Shown: piece by piece, positions 1-11,431 of the stretch | How the letters are laid out: each line of letters begins with the position of its first letter | How positions within the stretch are numbered: the first letter of the stretch is position 1 | Assembly: GCA_930367215.1 (NCBI GenBank) | Contig: OV884059.1 | Coordinates: 13,478,945-13,542,944 of the forward strand | Direction of reading: 5' to 3' | Length of the DNA: 64,000 bases | DNA from: Pollenia angustigena | Taxonomy: Eukaryota > Arthropoda > Insecta > Diptera > Polleniidae | Position numbers and translations under genes: made by a program | The notes under the pieces: generated by a model | Seen by the model: only the letters and a program-made list of their open reading frames with translations | Told to the model about the DNA's origin: nothing | The model's database searches: none

Positions 1-435
1 TCTGGCCTAAGCAACCAGTGAAATGCATAGGAATAGCTTATCCCATCAACAATAAATTTCAAGTGTTTTTATCAAGAATAAAAACTGGGAATTAAGCACA
101 AATAACAAAATCTTTTGAAAGTTAGTTCATTTATTTCATCTGATAGCATTCAATAACTCAACGTACGTTAATAGTAGCTCAACGTACGATATGAGACAAA
201 GCTGTATATAAGTCAGTTAAAAAAGCGAGATACATATAAATTACAAAGGATTCTATGTGACTCGGCCTTAAGGCAAAGATTTTTTGAGTGTATGCATGTA
301 TTAAAATTTGTATTTCTTTTTTTATGCGTTAATAATACTTTTTAAATTAAAAACACTTAAGTAGAATTTTTTTTATTCCTGAAATTTATCCCGATTTTTC
401 AATAAATAAAACTGGCAACCCTAAAGTATACATAA

Positions 436-1068
<633 letters not shown>

Positions 1069-1720
1069 AATGTGTCCATATTTAAAATATAAGACACTCA
1101 TGTAGGTTATACGAATTGAGATTTTTAAGAGCAGAATATTGACAAAAAAGATTTTATGTTACAAAGTTGGATTTTTGTTTTTAGTTTCAGAAAATCAAAA
1201 TTGTGGGGTGCTTATAAATTTTATAAATTTTTGTTTGAAATTTCCAGAAATTGACAATATCCTCTTTGTGAAAAAAGAATGGGATACATTTTGCTAAAAT
1301 AAGATTAAAACGGCAAACAAATTTTTGTCAATATTTTGCACATAAACTTTGACGAAAAGAATAAATTAGTAAAATTCTATGATACCTATATGATATTTCA
1401 ACTGATATAATTTTTATTAACTAAACTGTTTTTCTTTTGGATTGAATTTTATGGATTGCAATTTGGTACCTACATATGTATCTATACCTTTTGTTTAATT
1501 ATTAGGTGTCTTTGTGGTATTAAAAATATACCAAATTCGCGAATATTAGAACGAATTGAAATTGTAGAAATATATTTAGGAACTACACATGCCTGTATAT
1601 CATCTCCGCATTGTACCGGAAGCGTTGAAGCTTAAAAAGGTTAGCAACAATTAATGCATAAGCTAGAGGAACACGAAGCGTTGCTTAATTATAAAATTTA
1701 TATTTAAGAATGCAACTTAC

Positions 1721-1823
1721 CCTCAAAGTTTTCAAGCATACTTTTGACATCATCTTTAAGACGAACTTGATAAGATTTCAATAAAGCTTCCTTAGATTGC
1801 GTTATCGAACGGCTTGTGTTCAT
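1721..1823 (-). CDS. MED22: Mediator complex subunit 22, first coding exon only
   Basis: Reading down the minus strand from the ATG at 1823-1821 gives 34 codons and one extra base, ending at a GTAAGT donor (1720-1719). The residues [11 protein letters not shown] followed by [15 protein letters not shown] match the conserved start of MED22, a head-module subunit of Mediator that bridges activators and RNA polymerase II. The remaining exons should lie further left on the minus strand. None is visible down to position 1, so intron 1 is at least 1.7 kb and contains the oppositely oriented Arf gene. An initiator-like TCAGTG at 1847-1842 lies about 20 nt upstream of the ATG, which would give a very short leader. 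The family call rests on a short but distinctive match; the gene is incomplete here. Confidence 0.8.
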
Positions 1824-2970
1824 TTTTTTGGAATAATTCAGCACTGAAATCGTAAACTAGGATGCGATTCAACAAATTTGTAAATAGTGGCCAGCTGATA
1901 TTTTTTAAGAATTGCCAACATGATTTATTATAAATCATCCGCTGTTAACATGGTACAAAAAAAAAACAATGTTCGTCAATTAGGCTTACCAGAAAGTCTT
2001 AATTTTTTTTGATTTACAAGGATTTTCACAGCTCGTCAATAAAAATAAATTATATGTTTTGTCAAGAATTTTTAAGTCTTAGTACAATTTAAAAATTGGA
2101 ATCGCTTTAAAATTGGATAATTGAAAATAGTGGAACGGATTTTTTCATATTAAAATATAATACAAAAAAGCGAAGAAATCGACTTTATGTTAATACTGTA
2201 TTGAATTTACCTCAGACAAAACATTTACTACAGCCTAGTTTCTCCTGTTGCTATAGTGTAAAACAAAAAACTTGTGAAGAAATTTGTTAAAAAATTTCCT
2301 ACATCAATCAAACTTTGATCTCCATGAAAAATAATAATATGTTCATTTCTAAACCTGATTTTTGCAAGTTTTTAATTTAAGTTTTATATATGTCAATGTA
2401 TAAAAGTAAATTGAACATATATTTTTAAGCGACTGTACCAAATTTTATATATCCTTCTGCGGGTGTGTTCGTAATTGCTTCGCAAAGGTTTAGGAAAAAA
2501 GAAAAGTCGACAAAAGAGGGTAACAATTTGTACTTTTGAGTACTTTTTGCAAATCATGTCTTTTTCAAAATAGTTATGTTAAAAGTTGTAATTTATGTTC
2601 TTGACGATAAAGGCAGCAAACAAATAAAGACCAATTATCTTGCAAAACAGGGTAACACTTCGCTCTTTTAGTACTTTTTATAAGCAATATTTTTCAAAAT
2701 AACTTTGCGCAAACTTAAGATCTTAAACATAAAGGCAGCAATAAATGCTTTAATACGTGTGAGTGTGAATGCAAATTGCAAAAGCAAGACGAATTGTATG
2801 CTAGGAGAACTTATAAGCCTACGTCGTCATTAGCTGTGCGAAGGCAAATTGAGTTCAAAATGGTTTATGTTTTCATGTTGCCTTTATTTACTTTATTGTG
2901 CTTCTTTGAACGTGTTTAAAAGTTGTGCCAAAATTGTTGACAGATTTTAAATATGAGATTATCCCTCTTA
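1824..2970. other. AT-rich intergenic DNA
   Basis: No credible coding frame, RNA gene or inverted repeat was recognised. The sequence is AT-rich with homopolymer runs. Confidence 0.5.
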
Positions 2971-3069
2971 CGGCCAATTTCACCAAGTTGAGTTATGATT
3001 AACAACTGTCAAAATAAACTAGAAGTTGAAGTTATAGATAGTTTTAACTGAACTTTGTGAAATTGGCCG
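2971..3069. mobile_element. 99-bp MITE with TTA target duplication
   Basis: The ends form an inverted repeat (CGGCCAATTTCAC at left, its complement at right, continuing imperfectly as AAGTT-AGTTA). TTA flanks it at 2968-2970 and 3070-3072. A three-base TTA/TAA duplication is typical of PIF/Harbinger-type elements. It is non-coding. Confidence 0.7.
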
Positions 3070-3409
3070 TTAGTCGAATTAAAAACAATTATACAAATGT
3101 TGCAAATTCAATATGGATATAACGTTTACAAATTTTGCATGCGCTTCATTTTCCAACAGGTTTGTTTGTCAATATGGAAAGGTTTGGTCACATTTGACAA
3201 AGCCTTAAGGCTCATTTATGAGAACTTAATCGAACTATTTTTTTTTTAATTTATTAATTTTAAAGTAAAAAAACTGATTTAATGTTTTCAAAAATATGTT
3301 AACATTTATTTGTTTTTCATTAAAAATTTTTAAAACACGTTTAAGTATACATTAGTATTTTCCTTTTATAATATTTTTTATCGCATGCAATATTTTTTCA
3401 AAAATAAAT

Positions 3410-3514
3410 TTATTTAGTTGCGCGAGATTGGTAGGCTATTGAGCGTTCCTTTATGGGATTATTGAAGCATATAGCCATGACTAAGATAAGACCAAAAATT
3501 TCTAAAATTTTCAT
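3410..3514 (-). CDS. Possible 34-residue secreted peptide gene
   Basis: A minus-strand frame of 34 codons plus stop starts at the ATG 3514-3512. Residues 2-16 (KILEIFGLILVMAIC) look like a signal peptide, followed by a short basic tail ending SRATK. A TATAAAA on the minus strand (about 3577-3571) lies about 60 nt upstream of the ATG, a distance that would allow a short leader. No family is recognised. A frame this short can arise by chance in AT-rich DNA, so this is only a candidate. Confidence 0.25.
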   Translation of the reverse strand: MKILEIFGLILVMAICFNNPIKERSIAYQSRATK

Positions 3515-4483
3515 TTTGTTTTTGTATTTTTCTATTTTTTTTCCAGTAAGTTTCGAAACGTTTTCTAACATTTTATAATGGTTTTACAATAAAATATTTG
3601 TTTTTTAGTTTAAACGTCTGCGCTGTGGTTTATGATCAAACGAAACACGTCGACACCACAGTTTAATTACAATTTGTCATAACATTTTGCCGTAGAAAGC
3701 CGTCGTGAAATTTATTTAATTTTGACAGCGTATTTTCTTATGCTCTCACCAGAGAACTTAGCCCTTTGGTTAAAAACTTATTTTATGACTCGGGTTGCCG
3801 CCTTTTTATACAGCTTCAGTCGACTAAATATTTCAGTTGACTGAAACAACGCTTTATAAACAACGTACATTTTAAAGCAAATGGTTGTATTTCATTAGAA
3901 AAAACTACTTTCCACAAACAAAATAGTGAAATAAAAATTTAAAAGAACAAAAATTACACACAAATCATTAGAAGGCTTTTTTAAGAAAAATATGGAAAGT
4001 TAAATTAAATCATCTGATTTTTTAAAATATTCATTTATTCTAACTCTTATACTAGGTTTTTTTTCAAGAGTAGCAGAAATATCCTATATTTAGTTTAGTT
4101 TTCCGGCTTCTTCGAAAAACATTGAAAGTATGGTAAAGTTTTAGATCGAGGTGTATAGTTGGAAAAATAAAATGTATTTAATATGATAACATGTGATTGG
4201 TTACAATTCTTTCATTTAATTTTCTAGCTTTGCAATAAATATATTGATATATCAGTACTAAAACGCTGAACTTAATAAAATTTGTTACAGATGATTGATA
4301 GGGAGTAAGCTAGAAAAAGAAATTCAATACATGCTTAAGGCATTAAATATTTTGTTTGATTTTCACAGCTTTAAAAATAATTTTCGCTACAATCAGGGAG
4401 CATTTAAATACATGTTTACTGCTAAAGACAAACTTTCAGCTTGTTTCAGTTTTTTTTGCAGAAAGGAGTTAACAAAATACAAA
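3515..4483. other. AT-rich intergenic DNA
   Basis: No supported gene. A 68-codon frame at 4295-4501 has no recognisable domain and runs into a repeat element, so it is treated as chance. Confidence 0.5.
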
Positions 4484-4638
4484 AGCGGAGTTCAATGTTA
4501 GGCTTGCAAAGAGCAAATGCAAAGTATCGTGGCAATTTAATGAAATCTATCGAAAACTGTGTATTTTGTTGTTAGATTTAACAAAAGATCTACGAAATTT
4601 TGCATTTCACTTTTGCAAGACTAATACTAAACTCCGCT
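4484..4638. mobile_element. MITE of the AGCGGAGTT family, copy 1
   Basis: Bounded by AGCGGAGTT and its complement AACTCCGCT. Interior text such as GCAAATGCAAA and the TTGTTGTTAGATTTAAC stretch is shared with copies at 18075-18223 and 43273-43497. Non-coding. Confidence 0.6.
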
Positions 4639-5707
4639 AATACGAAAAAATAAGGCTCGCGCTAGCAAAACTTTAACAAAAAAAAAAAAAAAAAAAAAAA
4701 CCGTTACCTTACAAAAAAAATTTATTTCTGTTGCGGCACGTTGACTAAAACTACAAGCAAATGTATTGACAACACTTTATTTTAAATTTGTAATTATTTT
4801 TTTTGTGATGTTATATTTCCTCTAAATTTTACTCCTCATTGGAACGGTTGGTATTCGACCGGTTTTAATCGGTTTTTTACTTTTGCTCAAGCAGGTTATT
4901 TTTAAATGCGCCTTTTCCGAATATCAAATAATCAGGTTATTTTGATATAATAAATAAACCGGTAATTTTATAAATGTGTAATATATACGTTTTTCTCACT
5001 TTTGCTGTAAATATATCCGTAATTTCAATATTTTTCTAATTGTAATATTGGGCTTCGCTTTTTTCAAACATCGCATACACATCTGTTTAGTTTTTAACAA
5101 CTAATATATATATTATTTTTTAAATGAAAGTACATGTGCATAAATATGTATGTATGTAGAATGAGTAAATTATAAAAACTTGGCTGCCACGGCTTCTAGG
5201 ATACCTCTAGCCGGGTCAAATGGTCAAACCCCACTTTATTTTACGTCCCCAACATTTGTCTTTAACATACCTACCTACTCGCTATCTCCATAACTGAAGG
5301 GGGCTCTCATTTAAAATTTTCAATACAAATTAGAAATATGTATATTGAAAAGAGTCCCATAACTGTCTACGAGTCCCCCTAGGGGATTAATATGTATGAC
5401 CAACCACCATTAGTATTTTTTTTGTCCTAAAACTTTTCTCAAATTAATAAATTTGTTCCCTGGAGCTCCTACGATGCCCTTGCCACTTCTTTTCATTCCC
5501 AACATTTGTTTTTAACATACCTACCCGCTATCTATATTCCCTAAAAAAAACTACACGTAATATTTATATCTACCTGTTGTAAAAATATCGTGAAATTTTA
5601 TCTACTTTTTGGCAATTAAACGGTTGTTTTAAAAATTCTTTTTAGTTTGCCTTTAATATTTACTAAAAATGCCTAAACGAAAACCGGGGTTTTTTAAATA
5701 GCAACTA
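4639..5707. other. Intergenic DNA with one dispersed direct repeat
   Basis: Contains an A tract of about 23 bases near 4678-4700. A sequence of about 45 bp around 5247-5292 (CCCAACATTTGTCTTTAAC onward) recurs with changes around 5500-5545. No gene is seen. Confidence 0.5.
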
Positions 5708-6148
5708 CAGTAAAAGCTTGATAATCCGGATGATTGATTGCACACCCGAATCCGGATTGCCGAATAAAAATTTAAAAAAGTGTTTTTGCGTTAAAAATGC
5801 TTTTAAATTACATATAGAATGATATATTATATTTATTAATCACTTAAATAAATATTTACATTTAAAAAGAACAAAAAAAAAAAAGAAAAAAAGTTTTTGC
5901 ACATAAATACAACGGTACTTTTCTGTGTTTTAGAAAAAAACATGGAATTGCGTAGCAAAATAGTTTGTTTTTGAATCAAAAAGGGAAAAACTTTGTTTTT
6001 GGGGAAACAATTAATTGATATTAACACTACTCAACAGCTTGTATATAATCCGGATTATAAAGTTGCAATCAATCCGGATTATAGAGTACACAATATATTG
6101 GAAAACGATGTCCGTATTAGTGAGGTCCGGACTATCAAGTTTTTACTG
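5708..6148. mobile_element. Pogo/Tigger-like miniature element
   Basis: The left end CAGTAAAAGCTTGATAATCC and the inverted right end CAGTAAAAACTTGATAGTCC form TIRs of about 24 bp, flanked by TA at 5706-5707 and 6149-6150. CAG termini with a TA duplication fit the pogo branch of Tc1/mariner. Further AATCCGGAT motifs lie just inside both ends and may be transposase-binding sites. The 441-bp interior has no transposase. Confidence 0.75.
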
Positions 6149-6188
6149 TATTCGGAATAACCAAAAACCTCCAAATTTTATATAACAA

Positions 6189-7837
6189 CTAGCTTAACCC
6201 GTTGCGCTTCGCTACAATGCTTTAGCCAACTTTGAAGACTCTCCCTTTAATAGTTCTTCAGTTTGAACAAAGTTTGATCATTCTCACTACAACAGTTCTT
6301 AAGATATGCGATATTAAACATTGGCGTCCTATGGTGGGTACCACTTCCCCCGCTGCTATTTTGTTTAAATTTTGGGGCTCAGAAGATCATACTACCAAAG
6401 GTCCAACAAAATGCGTGCAGTGGCTCTTATTAATATTTCTATCTATGAGGGATACTGCTCCTCCCCTGTCTACCCCGCCTATTTTTATATTGAAATTTAT
6501 AGTTTACCCTAATAGTAGCTCTTACCACGTTTGAAGAATTTCTCTTTAATAGTTCTTCAGTTGAGCGATATTTAATATATGCATACTATGGGAGGTGTTT
6601 CCCCATGCGCCTACCCGCTTTATTTTTATTTTCAAAAGTGTAGTATACCATAAGAGTGACTTCCAAAAAGTTTGAACATTCTCACTACAACAGTTCTTAA
6701 GATATGCGATATTAAACATTGGTGTCCTGTGGTGGGTACCACTTCCCCCGCTTTTTTTTATTTCAAATTTGGGGCTCAGGAGATCCTACTACTAAAAATT
6801 CAACAAATGCGTGCAGTGGCTCTTAATAATATTTCTATCTATGAGGGGTACTGCTCTTCCCCTGTCTACCCCGCCCATTTTTATATTGAAATTTATAGTT
6901 TACCCTAATAGCAGCTTTAACCACGTTTGAAGACTCTCCCTTTAATAGTTCTTCAGTTGAGCGATATTTAATATATGCATCCTATGGGAGGTATTTCGCC
7001 CCCTGCGCCTACCCGCTTTATTTTTATTTTCAAAAGTGTAGTATACCATAAGAGTGACTTCTACAAAGTTTGAACATTCTCACTATTACAGTTCTTAAGA
7101 TATGCGATGTTAAACATTGGCGTCCTATGGGGAAAACCACTTCCCCCGCTGCTACTTTATTTCAATTTCGGGGCTCAGAAGATCGTACTACCAAAAGTTC
7201 AACAAAATGTGTTCAGTGGCTCTTATTAATATTTCTATCTATGAGGGGCACTGCTCCTCCCCTGTCTCTCCCGCCCATTTGTATATTGAAATTTATAGTT
7301 TACTATAATAGTAGCTTTAACCACGTTTTAAGACTCTCCCTTTAAAAGTTCTTCAATTGAGCGATATTTAATTTATGCATCCTTTGGGAGGTATTTCCCC
7401 CCTGCGCCTACCCGCTTTATTTTTATTTTAAAAAGTGTAGTATACCATAAGAGTGACTTCTAGAAAGTTTGAACATTCTCACTATTACAGTTCTTAAGAT
7501 ATGCGATGTTAAACATTGGCGTCCTATGGGGGATTCCAATACCCCCGCTGCTATTTTATTTCAATTTCGGGGCTCAGAAGATCCTACTACAAAAAGTTCA
7601 GCAACATGCGTCCAGCGGCTCTTAAGATATGCGATAATCAATATTGGCATCCTATGGGGGTACCAATTCCCCTGCCCCTATCGAAAAAATAAGTAACCTA
7701 TTTTATTTTTAGGGCTCACGTGATGTTACTGTAAAAATTTCAGGAAAATCGGTTCAATAGTTTCAGAGTCTATAAGGCGACAAACAAACAAACAAACAAA
7801 CAAACATACAAACATTTTTCATTTTTATATATATAGA
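6189..7837 (-). mobile_element. Non-autonomous Helitron (DINE-1 type) with internal tandem repeats
   Basis: On the minus strand the element begins A|TCTATATATATAAAAATG (7837) and ends at CTAG|T (6189) after a short GCG-type stem, which matches Helitron termini inserted between A and T. The 5' part has a CAAA microsatellite and the 3' part GGGTTAAG. Most of the body is a tandem array (separate entry). No protein is encoded: short frames inside are translations of the repeat. Confidence 0.7.
6231..7660. repeat. 398-bp tandem array inside the Helitron
   Basis: The phrase TTCTCACTACAACAGTTCTT and relatives recur at about 6277, 6674, 7072 and 7471, a spacing of 397-399 bp. The last unit is truncated. 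Internal tandem repeats are characteristic of DINE-1-like Helitrons. Confidence 0.85.
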
Positions 7838-7866
7838 TGACATAGTTCTAAAGAGTGTAAATGCTA

Positions 7867-8039
7867 CTTTACACAGCGTTTACATTTGCCAGTACTGGCA
7901 AGACAGTAAGCATATACATATTAGTTGGCAAAACAATGCGAAAACAAAATAGCTGTAAAAGTGTTTATGTGTTAGTGAAAAAGTTTGAATGAATTGCTAC
8001 TGTCTTGCCAGTACTGGCAAATGTAAACGCTATGTAAAG
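7867..8039. mobile_element. MITE with ~40-bp TIRs
   Basis: The left arm CTTTACACAGCGTTTACATT and its continuation TTGCCAGTACTGGCAAGACA reappear inverted at the right end with one or two changes. The interior is about 90 bp and non-coding. A second element (8038-8412) begins at its right edge. Confidence 0.75.
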
Positions 8040-8412
8040 CTTCGTTCACAATCAAAAATAAATTTTCGCTTGGTGTTCATAATAGAGCAACAATTTCTTT
8101 TGCAAACACACACATTTTGCATTAAGAAACCGTTTGCAAATTTTAGCCACAATAATTTTATGCGTTAATTATTATTTTTTACAACATTATGATAAAATTT
8201 TCATTCAAAACTAAGTAAAATTATTTTAAACGTCAGAAACAATTTCATACAAATTGTTGCTGAAGTTAAAGTAGACTCAACTTAAGTTACATTTTTAAAA
8301 TAATTTTAGTTACATTTTTGTTCTAAAAATGAAAGGAAAATATACAAAATACTTTGGGAAGAAAAAAGATAGAAGAAAAAACGAAATTGTTACTCTGATT
8401 GTGAACAAAGCT
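8038..8412. mobile_element. PIF/Harbinger-like MITE with TAA target duplication
   Basis: TIRs AGCTTCGTTCACAATCA (left) and its near-complement TGATTGTGAACAAAGCT (right) are flanked by TAA at 8035-8037 and 8413-8415. It inserted into the right terminus of the previous MITE, so it is the younger of the two. Confidence 0.75.
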
Positions 8413-8731
8413 TAAAGCTTAATGCGCATTTTAATTCTTTGCTTCAAACTTTTTTATTTTACTTTAAAAAATATTTTAAAGTAGCAAAAATATTGAAAAA
8501 GTTGGTGCGAAAATGTACTAAAAGCCCTTTTAAGCCTGTTGGCCTAGGAGCTGGCATCACTGGCGGTATGATAAATCTAACGACTCTGTTTTAATTTCTA
8601 TTGTGAATGCTATCATTTTATTTTGACAGGTGGTTTTGTTATTGCAAATTTTTTTTGAAGTAAAATTATTTGGAGCTATTTACAGTATTTTTTTTTATTC
8701 GGAATATCATTGCTTTTCCAATATAATAATT

Positions 8732-9130
8732 ATGGCCGCTCGCCGTGATATAGCACCCTTCCTTCAACGACTTAGAGCATTCTTGTTGGGCGTAAGTATT
8801 GCTTCATAATGAAAAAAAGTCGCAAAAAAAGTATTTTGATTATGTAAGGTTTAAGCATCAAAAGGATTTTTCCATGACCATTATTTCTACTTTTAGCGGG
8901 AACACACATTGGCTTTACGCTTTGAAGATGGTTTAGCAGATCGTACACAACCCCCTCCAGAAGTTCCCGGTGGTCCGGCTCATTTGTTGTCTGCCAACTA
9001 CTACTGTGTCCGCGACCCTCGTAGATTGGTTGAACCACCAATTGATTTGGTACAACAAAAACTATTGGCCGGGGAATCTAAAGGATCTGCTAAATTACCC
9101 ACTCCTGGACAAGTATACAGATGGGATTAA
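8732..9130 (+). CDS. ND-B14.5A: NADH dehydrogenase (ubiquinone) 1 alpha subunit 7 (complex I B14.5a)
   Basis: Two exons. 8732-8791 encodes 20 residues starting MAARRDIAPFLQRLRAFLLG, ending at a GTAAGT donor (phase 0). 8897-9130 follows an acceptor TTTTAG. The joined product is 97 aa and includes EHTLALRFEDGLADR, HLLSANYYC and the C-terminal LPTPGQVYRWD, all hallmarks of NDUFA7. It is an accessory subunit of mitochondrial complex I in the matrix arm, needed for assembly and stability rather than catalysis. The length is close to insect orthologues. The frame is clean, and AATAAA motifs follow the stop. From memory, the Drosophila orthologue (CG3621) lies on the X near the Cyp4d genes, which would make its position beside CYP4 genes here conserved synteny; this needs checking. 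Confidence 0.95.
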
Positions 9131-9411
9131 AATAAAGTAAACAAGTATTGTAAAAACTAAAATTTTGTGTTATGTACTTTGTTGGCTTTGATAGGCAAAA
9201 GGAGGTTTAAATATTGTAATTGACTATTTAAATAAATTAAACTATTTGAAAATAAACCTTTTTATCCACAAAAGCAATTTATATATTAGCTGGTGTATCC
9301 TAAATAAATACAAAACTACACCATTTCCAATTTTATTTCATTAAATTAAAAAATTTCAAATTTAACTTTTTTAAAAGTGTATTAGAATTTAGAAACTACA
9401 AAGTCTATCAG

Positions 9412-9532
9412 CCCAATTATGAATAAAAATTCTCCGGGAGTTTTCTCCCTTCTCCCATGTTTCCTATATAAATTCAACTGTAAAAATGGGAAAAGGGAAA
9501 AAACTCCCTGGGAATTTATATTCATAATTGGG
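9412..9532. mobile_element. 121-bp palindromic MITE
   Basis: Left arm CCCAATTATGAATAAAAATT, continuing CTCC-GGGAGTTTT-TCCC; the right arm is its complement with few changes. The two arms cover almost the whole element. Non-coding. Confidence 0.7.
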
Positions 9533-9826
9533 ATGTATATGAAAAAATCTATTAAGTGCAATTCAAAATGAAAATTAAAAAATTCTATTCAAATACAAAA
9601 AAATCTCAATTTCAATATTTTCATCTTCATTTCGCTCGTTTCTCTAGTTTATCGGACATGTTTTTGCAATCGAAATCAAGCATAATTTAAAGTAAATGAT
9701 ATTTTTAGTCTTAATTTATAAAAGTTACCATTGTTTTGGTATAGATAAGTGATCCTGAAAGTTTAAAGGAACGTAATGTACATAAAGGAATAGTTTTATT
9801 AACATTTAAAAAATTTGTTCGATTTT

Positions 9827-10037
9827 AATTTACTCGAATTCAATCTCCAGCACACGTTCGTAAATTCTTCCTTATTAAAAAATTATTCACTCTTGTTCTG
9901 CATTTTGATTACGTTCCCACATTCAGTTACCCATTAATCGAAAAAATCCAAAAGAATACTGACTCAAAAGGAAAGGAAGAAGAAGCCAAGATTTGCAGCT
10001 CTGCTATGAAACGTATGAAACCGGAACAGAAAAAATA
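9827..10037 (+). other. Stop-to-stop open frame, possible orphan 3' exon
   Basis: A frame of about 69 codons ends at TAA 10035-10037. It reads like protein in its second half (EKIQKNTDSKGKEEEAKIC, then MKRMKPEQKK at the end). There is no early ATG. A CCAG at about 9849-9852 could serve as a splice acceptor. I do not recognise the family. It may be a gene remnant or chance. Confidence 0.15.
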
Positions 10038-10240
10038 AGTCATTTTGTAAACATTTTAATAAAAAGATAAGTTTATTGCAGCGATAAATAAATTTAATTA
10101 ATAAAATCAACAAAAATTAAATATCAATAGTGAAAAGCTTAATTGAATTTACTTGCTAGCTTTTCGCACTGTTCAGCTTTTGTTATTTTTGAAAAAAGTT
10201 AAAAATTTAAAAATATTTATTGTCTTCCATTTAAGCTTCA

Positions 10241-10947
10241 TTTTTATACCCACACCACAATAGTGAAGAGGGTATTATGCATTTGTGCTGATGTGTGTAA
10301 CGCCTTAAAATATTGGTCCTAGACCCACCTTAAAGTATACCGATCGTCTTAGAATCACTTTCTGAGTCGAACTAACGATGTCCGTCCGGCTGGCTGGCTG
10401 TCCATGTAACCTTGTGCGCAAAGTACGTGTCTCAATTTTGGAGATAATTTGATGAAATTTGGGTCATAGGTTCTTATTGGCACAAGGACCAAGCCTATTG
10501 AAAATGGGCCGAATCGTAGGACCACGAGGGAAGATAGGGGGAAATTTCATCCTCTCAGAAACTATCAAACCGATTTCAATAAAATTTAAAACATATATAA
10601 AACCATATCTATATGGACACAAAATGTATGCATTTTTTAAAAAATAGGACCACGAGGGGAGATAGGGGCAATTTCTGCCTCTCAAACCGATTTTAATGAA
10701 ATTAAAAACATAAATAGATCCATATCTATATGGACACATTAGCAATACATTTTTTCAAAAATAGGACCACAAGGGGAGGTAGGGGGCAATTTCTGCCTCT
10801 CACAAACTTTCAAACCGATTTTCATGAAGTTTATAAGCATAGATTAATCTATATTTATATGTACACATTAGCATGATGTGTTTTTAAATACTGTGGTGTA
10901 GGGTATCATATGGTCGGGCTTGACCGACTATACTTTCTTACTTGTTT
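10241..10947 (+). repeat. Dispersed repeat family 1, full-length copy
   Basis: Starts TTTTTATACCC and ends with the hairpin GTCGG-GCTTGA-CCGAC followed by TATACTTTCTTACTTG. Between them come a GTCCGTCCGGCTGGCTGGC segment and three or more degenerate internal units of about 100 bp (ATAGGACCACGAGG... AAACCGATTT). Other copies: 20041-20730 (+), 54367-54768 (-), fragments at 14590-14628, 33571-33790 and 50486-50650. Frames of 60-93 codons in it are not genes. Confidence 0.75.
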
Positions 10948-11431
10948 TAATTACACAGTTTTTTAAACTAAATAAACAACAAATCGATAAACTTTCCGTT
11001 AGTAAAAAAAAACTTATGTAAAAACGTATGTAAAATCGCAATGCAGAATATATTCGAAAGCAAAGAAAAAAATTTAAACGAAACAAAACGGAACGGCGAA
11101 CATCAAATTTGCCAAACGGAGAAAATTTCGATCCGCACCGAAAAGCAGAATTAGGCTGATTATTAAAAATAAGAAATTTTAAATATTAAGTAAAAATTCC
11201 GAAATTGAGTTGGAAGTTTCTGCAATAAATATATAAATGTTCAAACATAATTGCAAACTTCTAAATTTTAAATATTTCTGACAAATTATTAAATTAAATC
11301 AATAATTTCGGAAGTTTTCCTGAAAATGATGTATGTAATATACATACATATATGTATATATGTATATAAAGACAAAATTTTCTGGATAAACTTTCGTTTT
11401 ATTTTTTACAACCTTTTAACTTATAAACTAC
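10948..11431. other. Intergenic DNA downstream of P450 copy A
   Basis: AT-rich, with a short TATATG/TACATA tract near 11335-11370. The minus-strand AATAAA (11403-11398), about 30 nt past the stop of copy A, is its likely poly(A) signal and is conserved in copy B. Confidence 0.5.

Noticed and set aside
6232..7696. Four open frames of 75-100 codons with similar protein sequence
   Set aside because: They are translations of the 398-bp tandem unit of a Helitron; the frames break at the same place in each unit.
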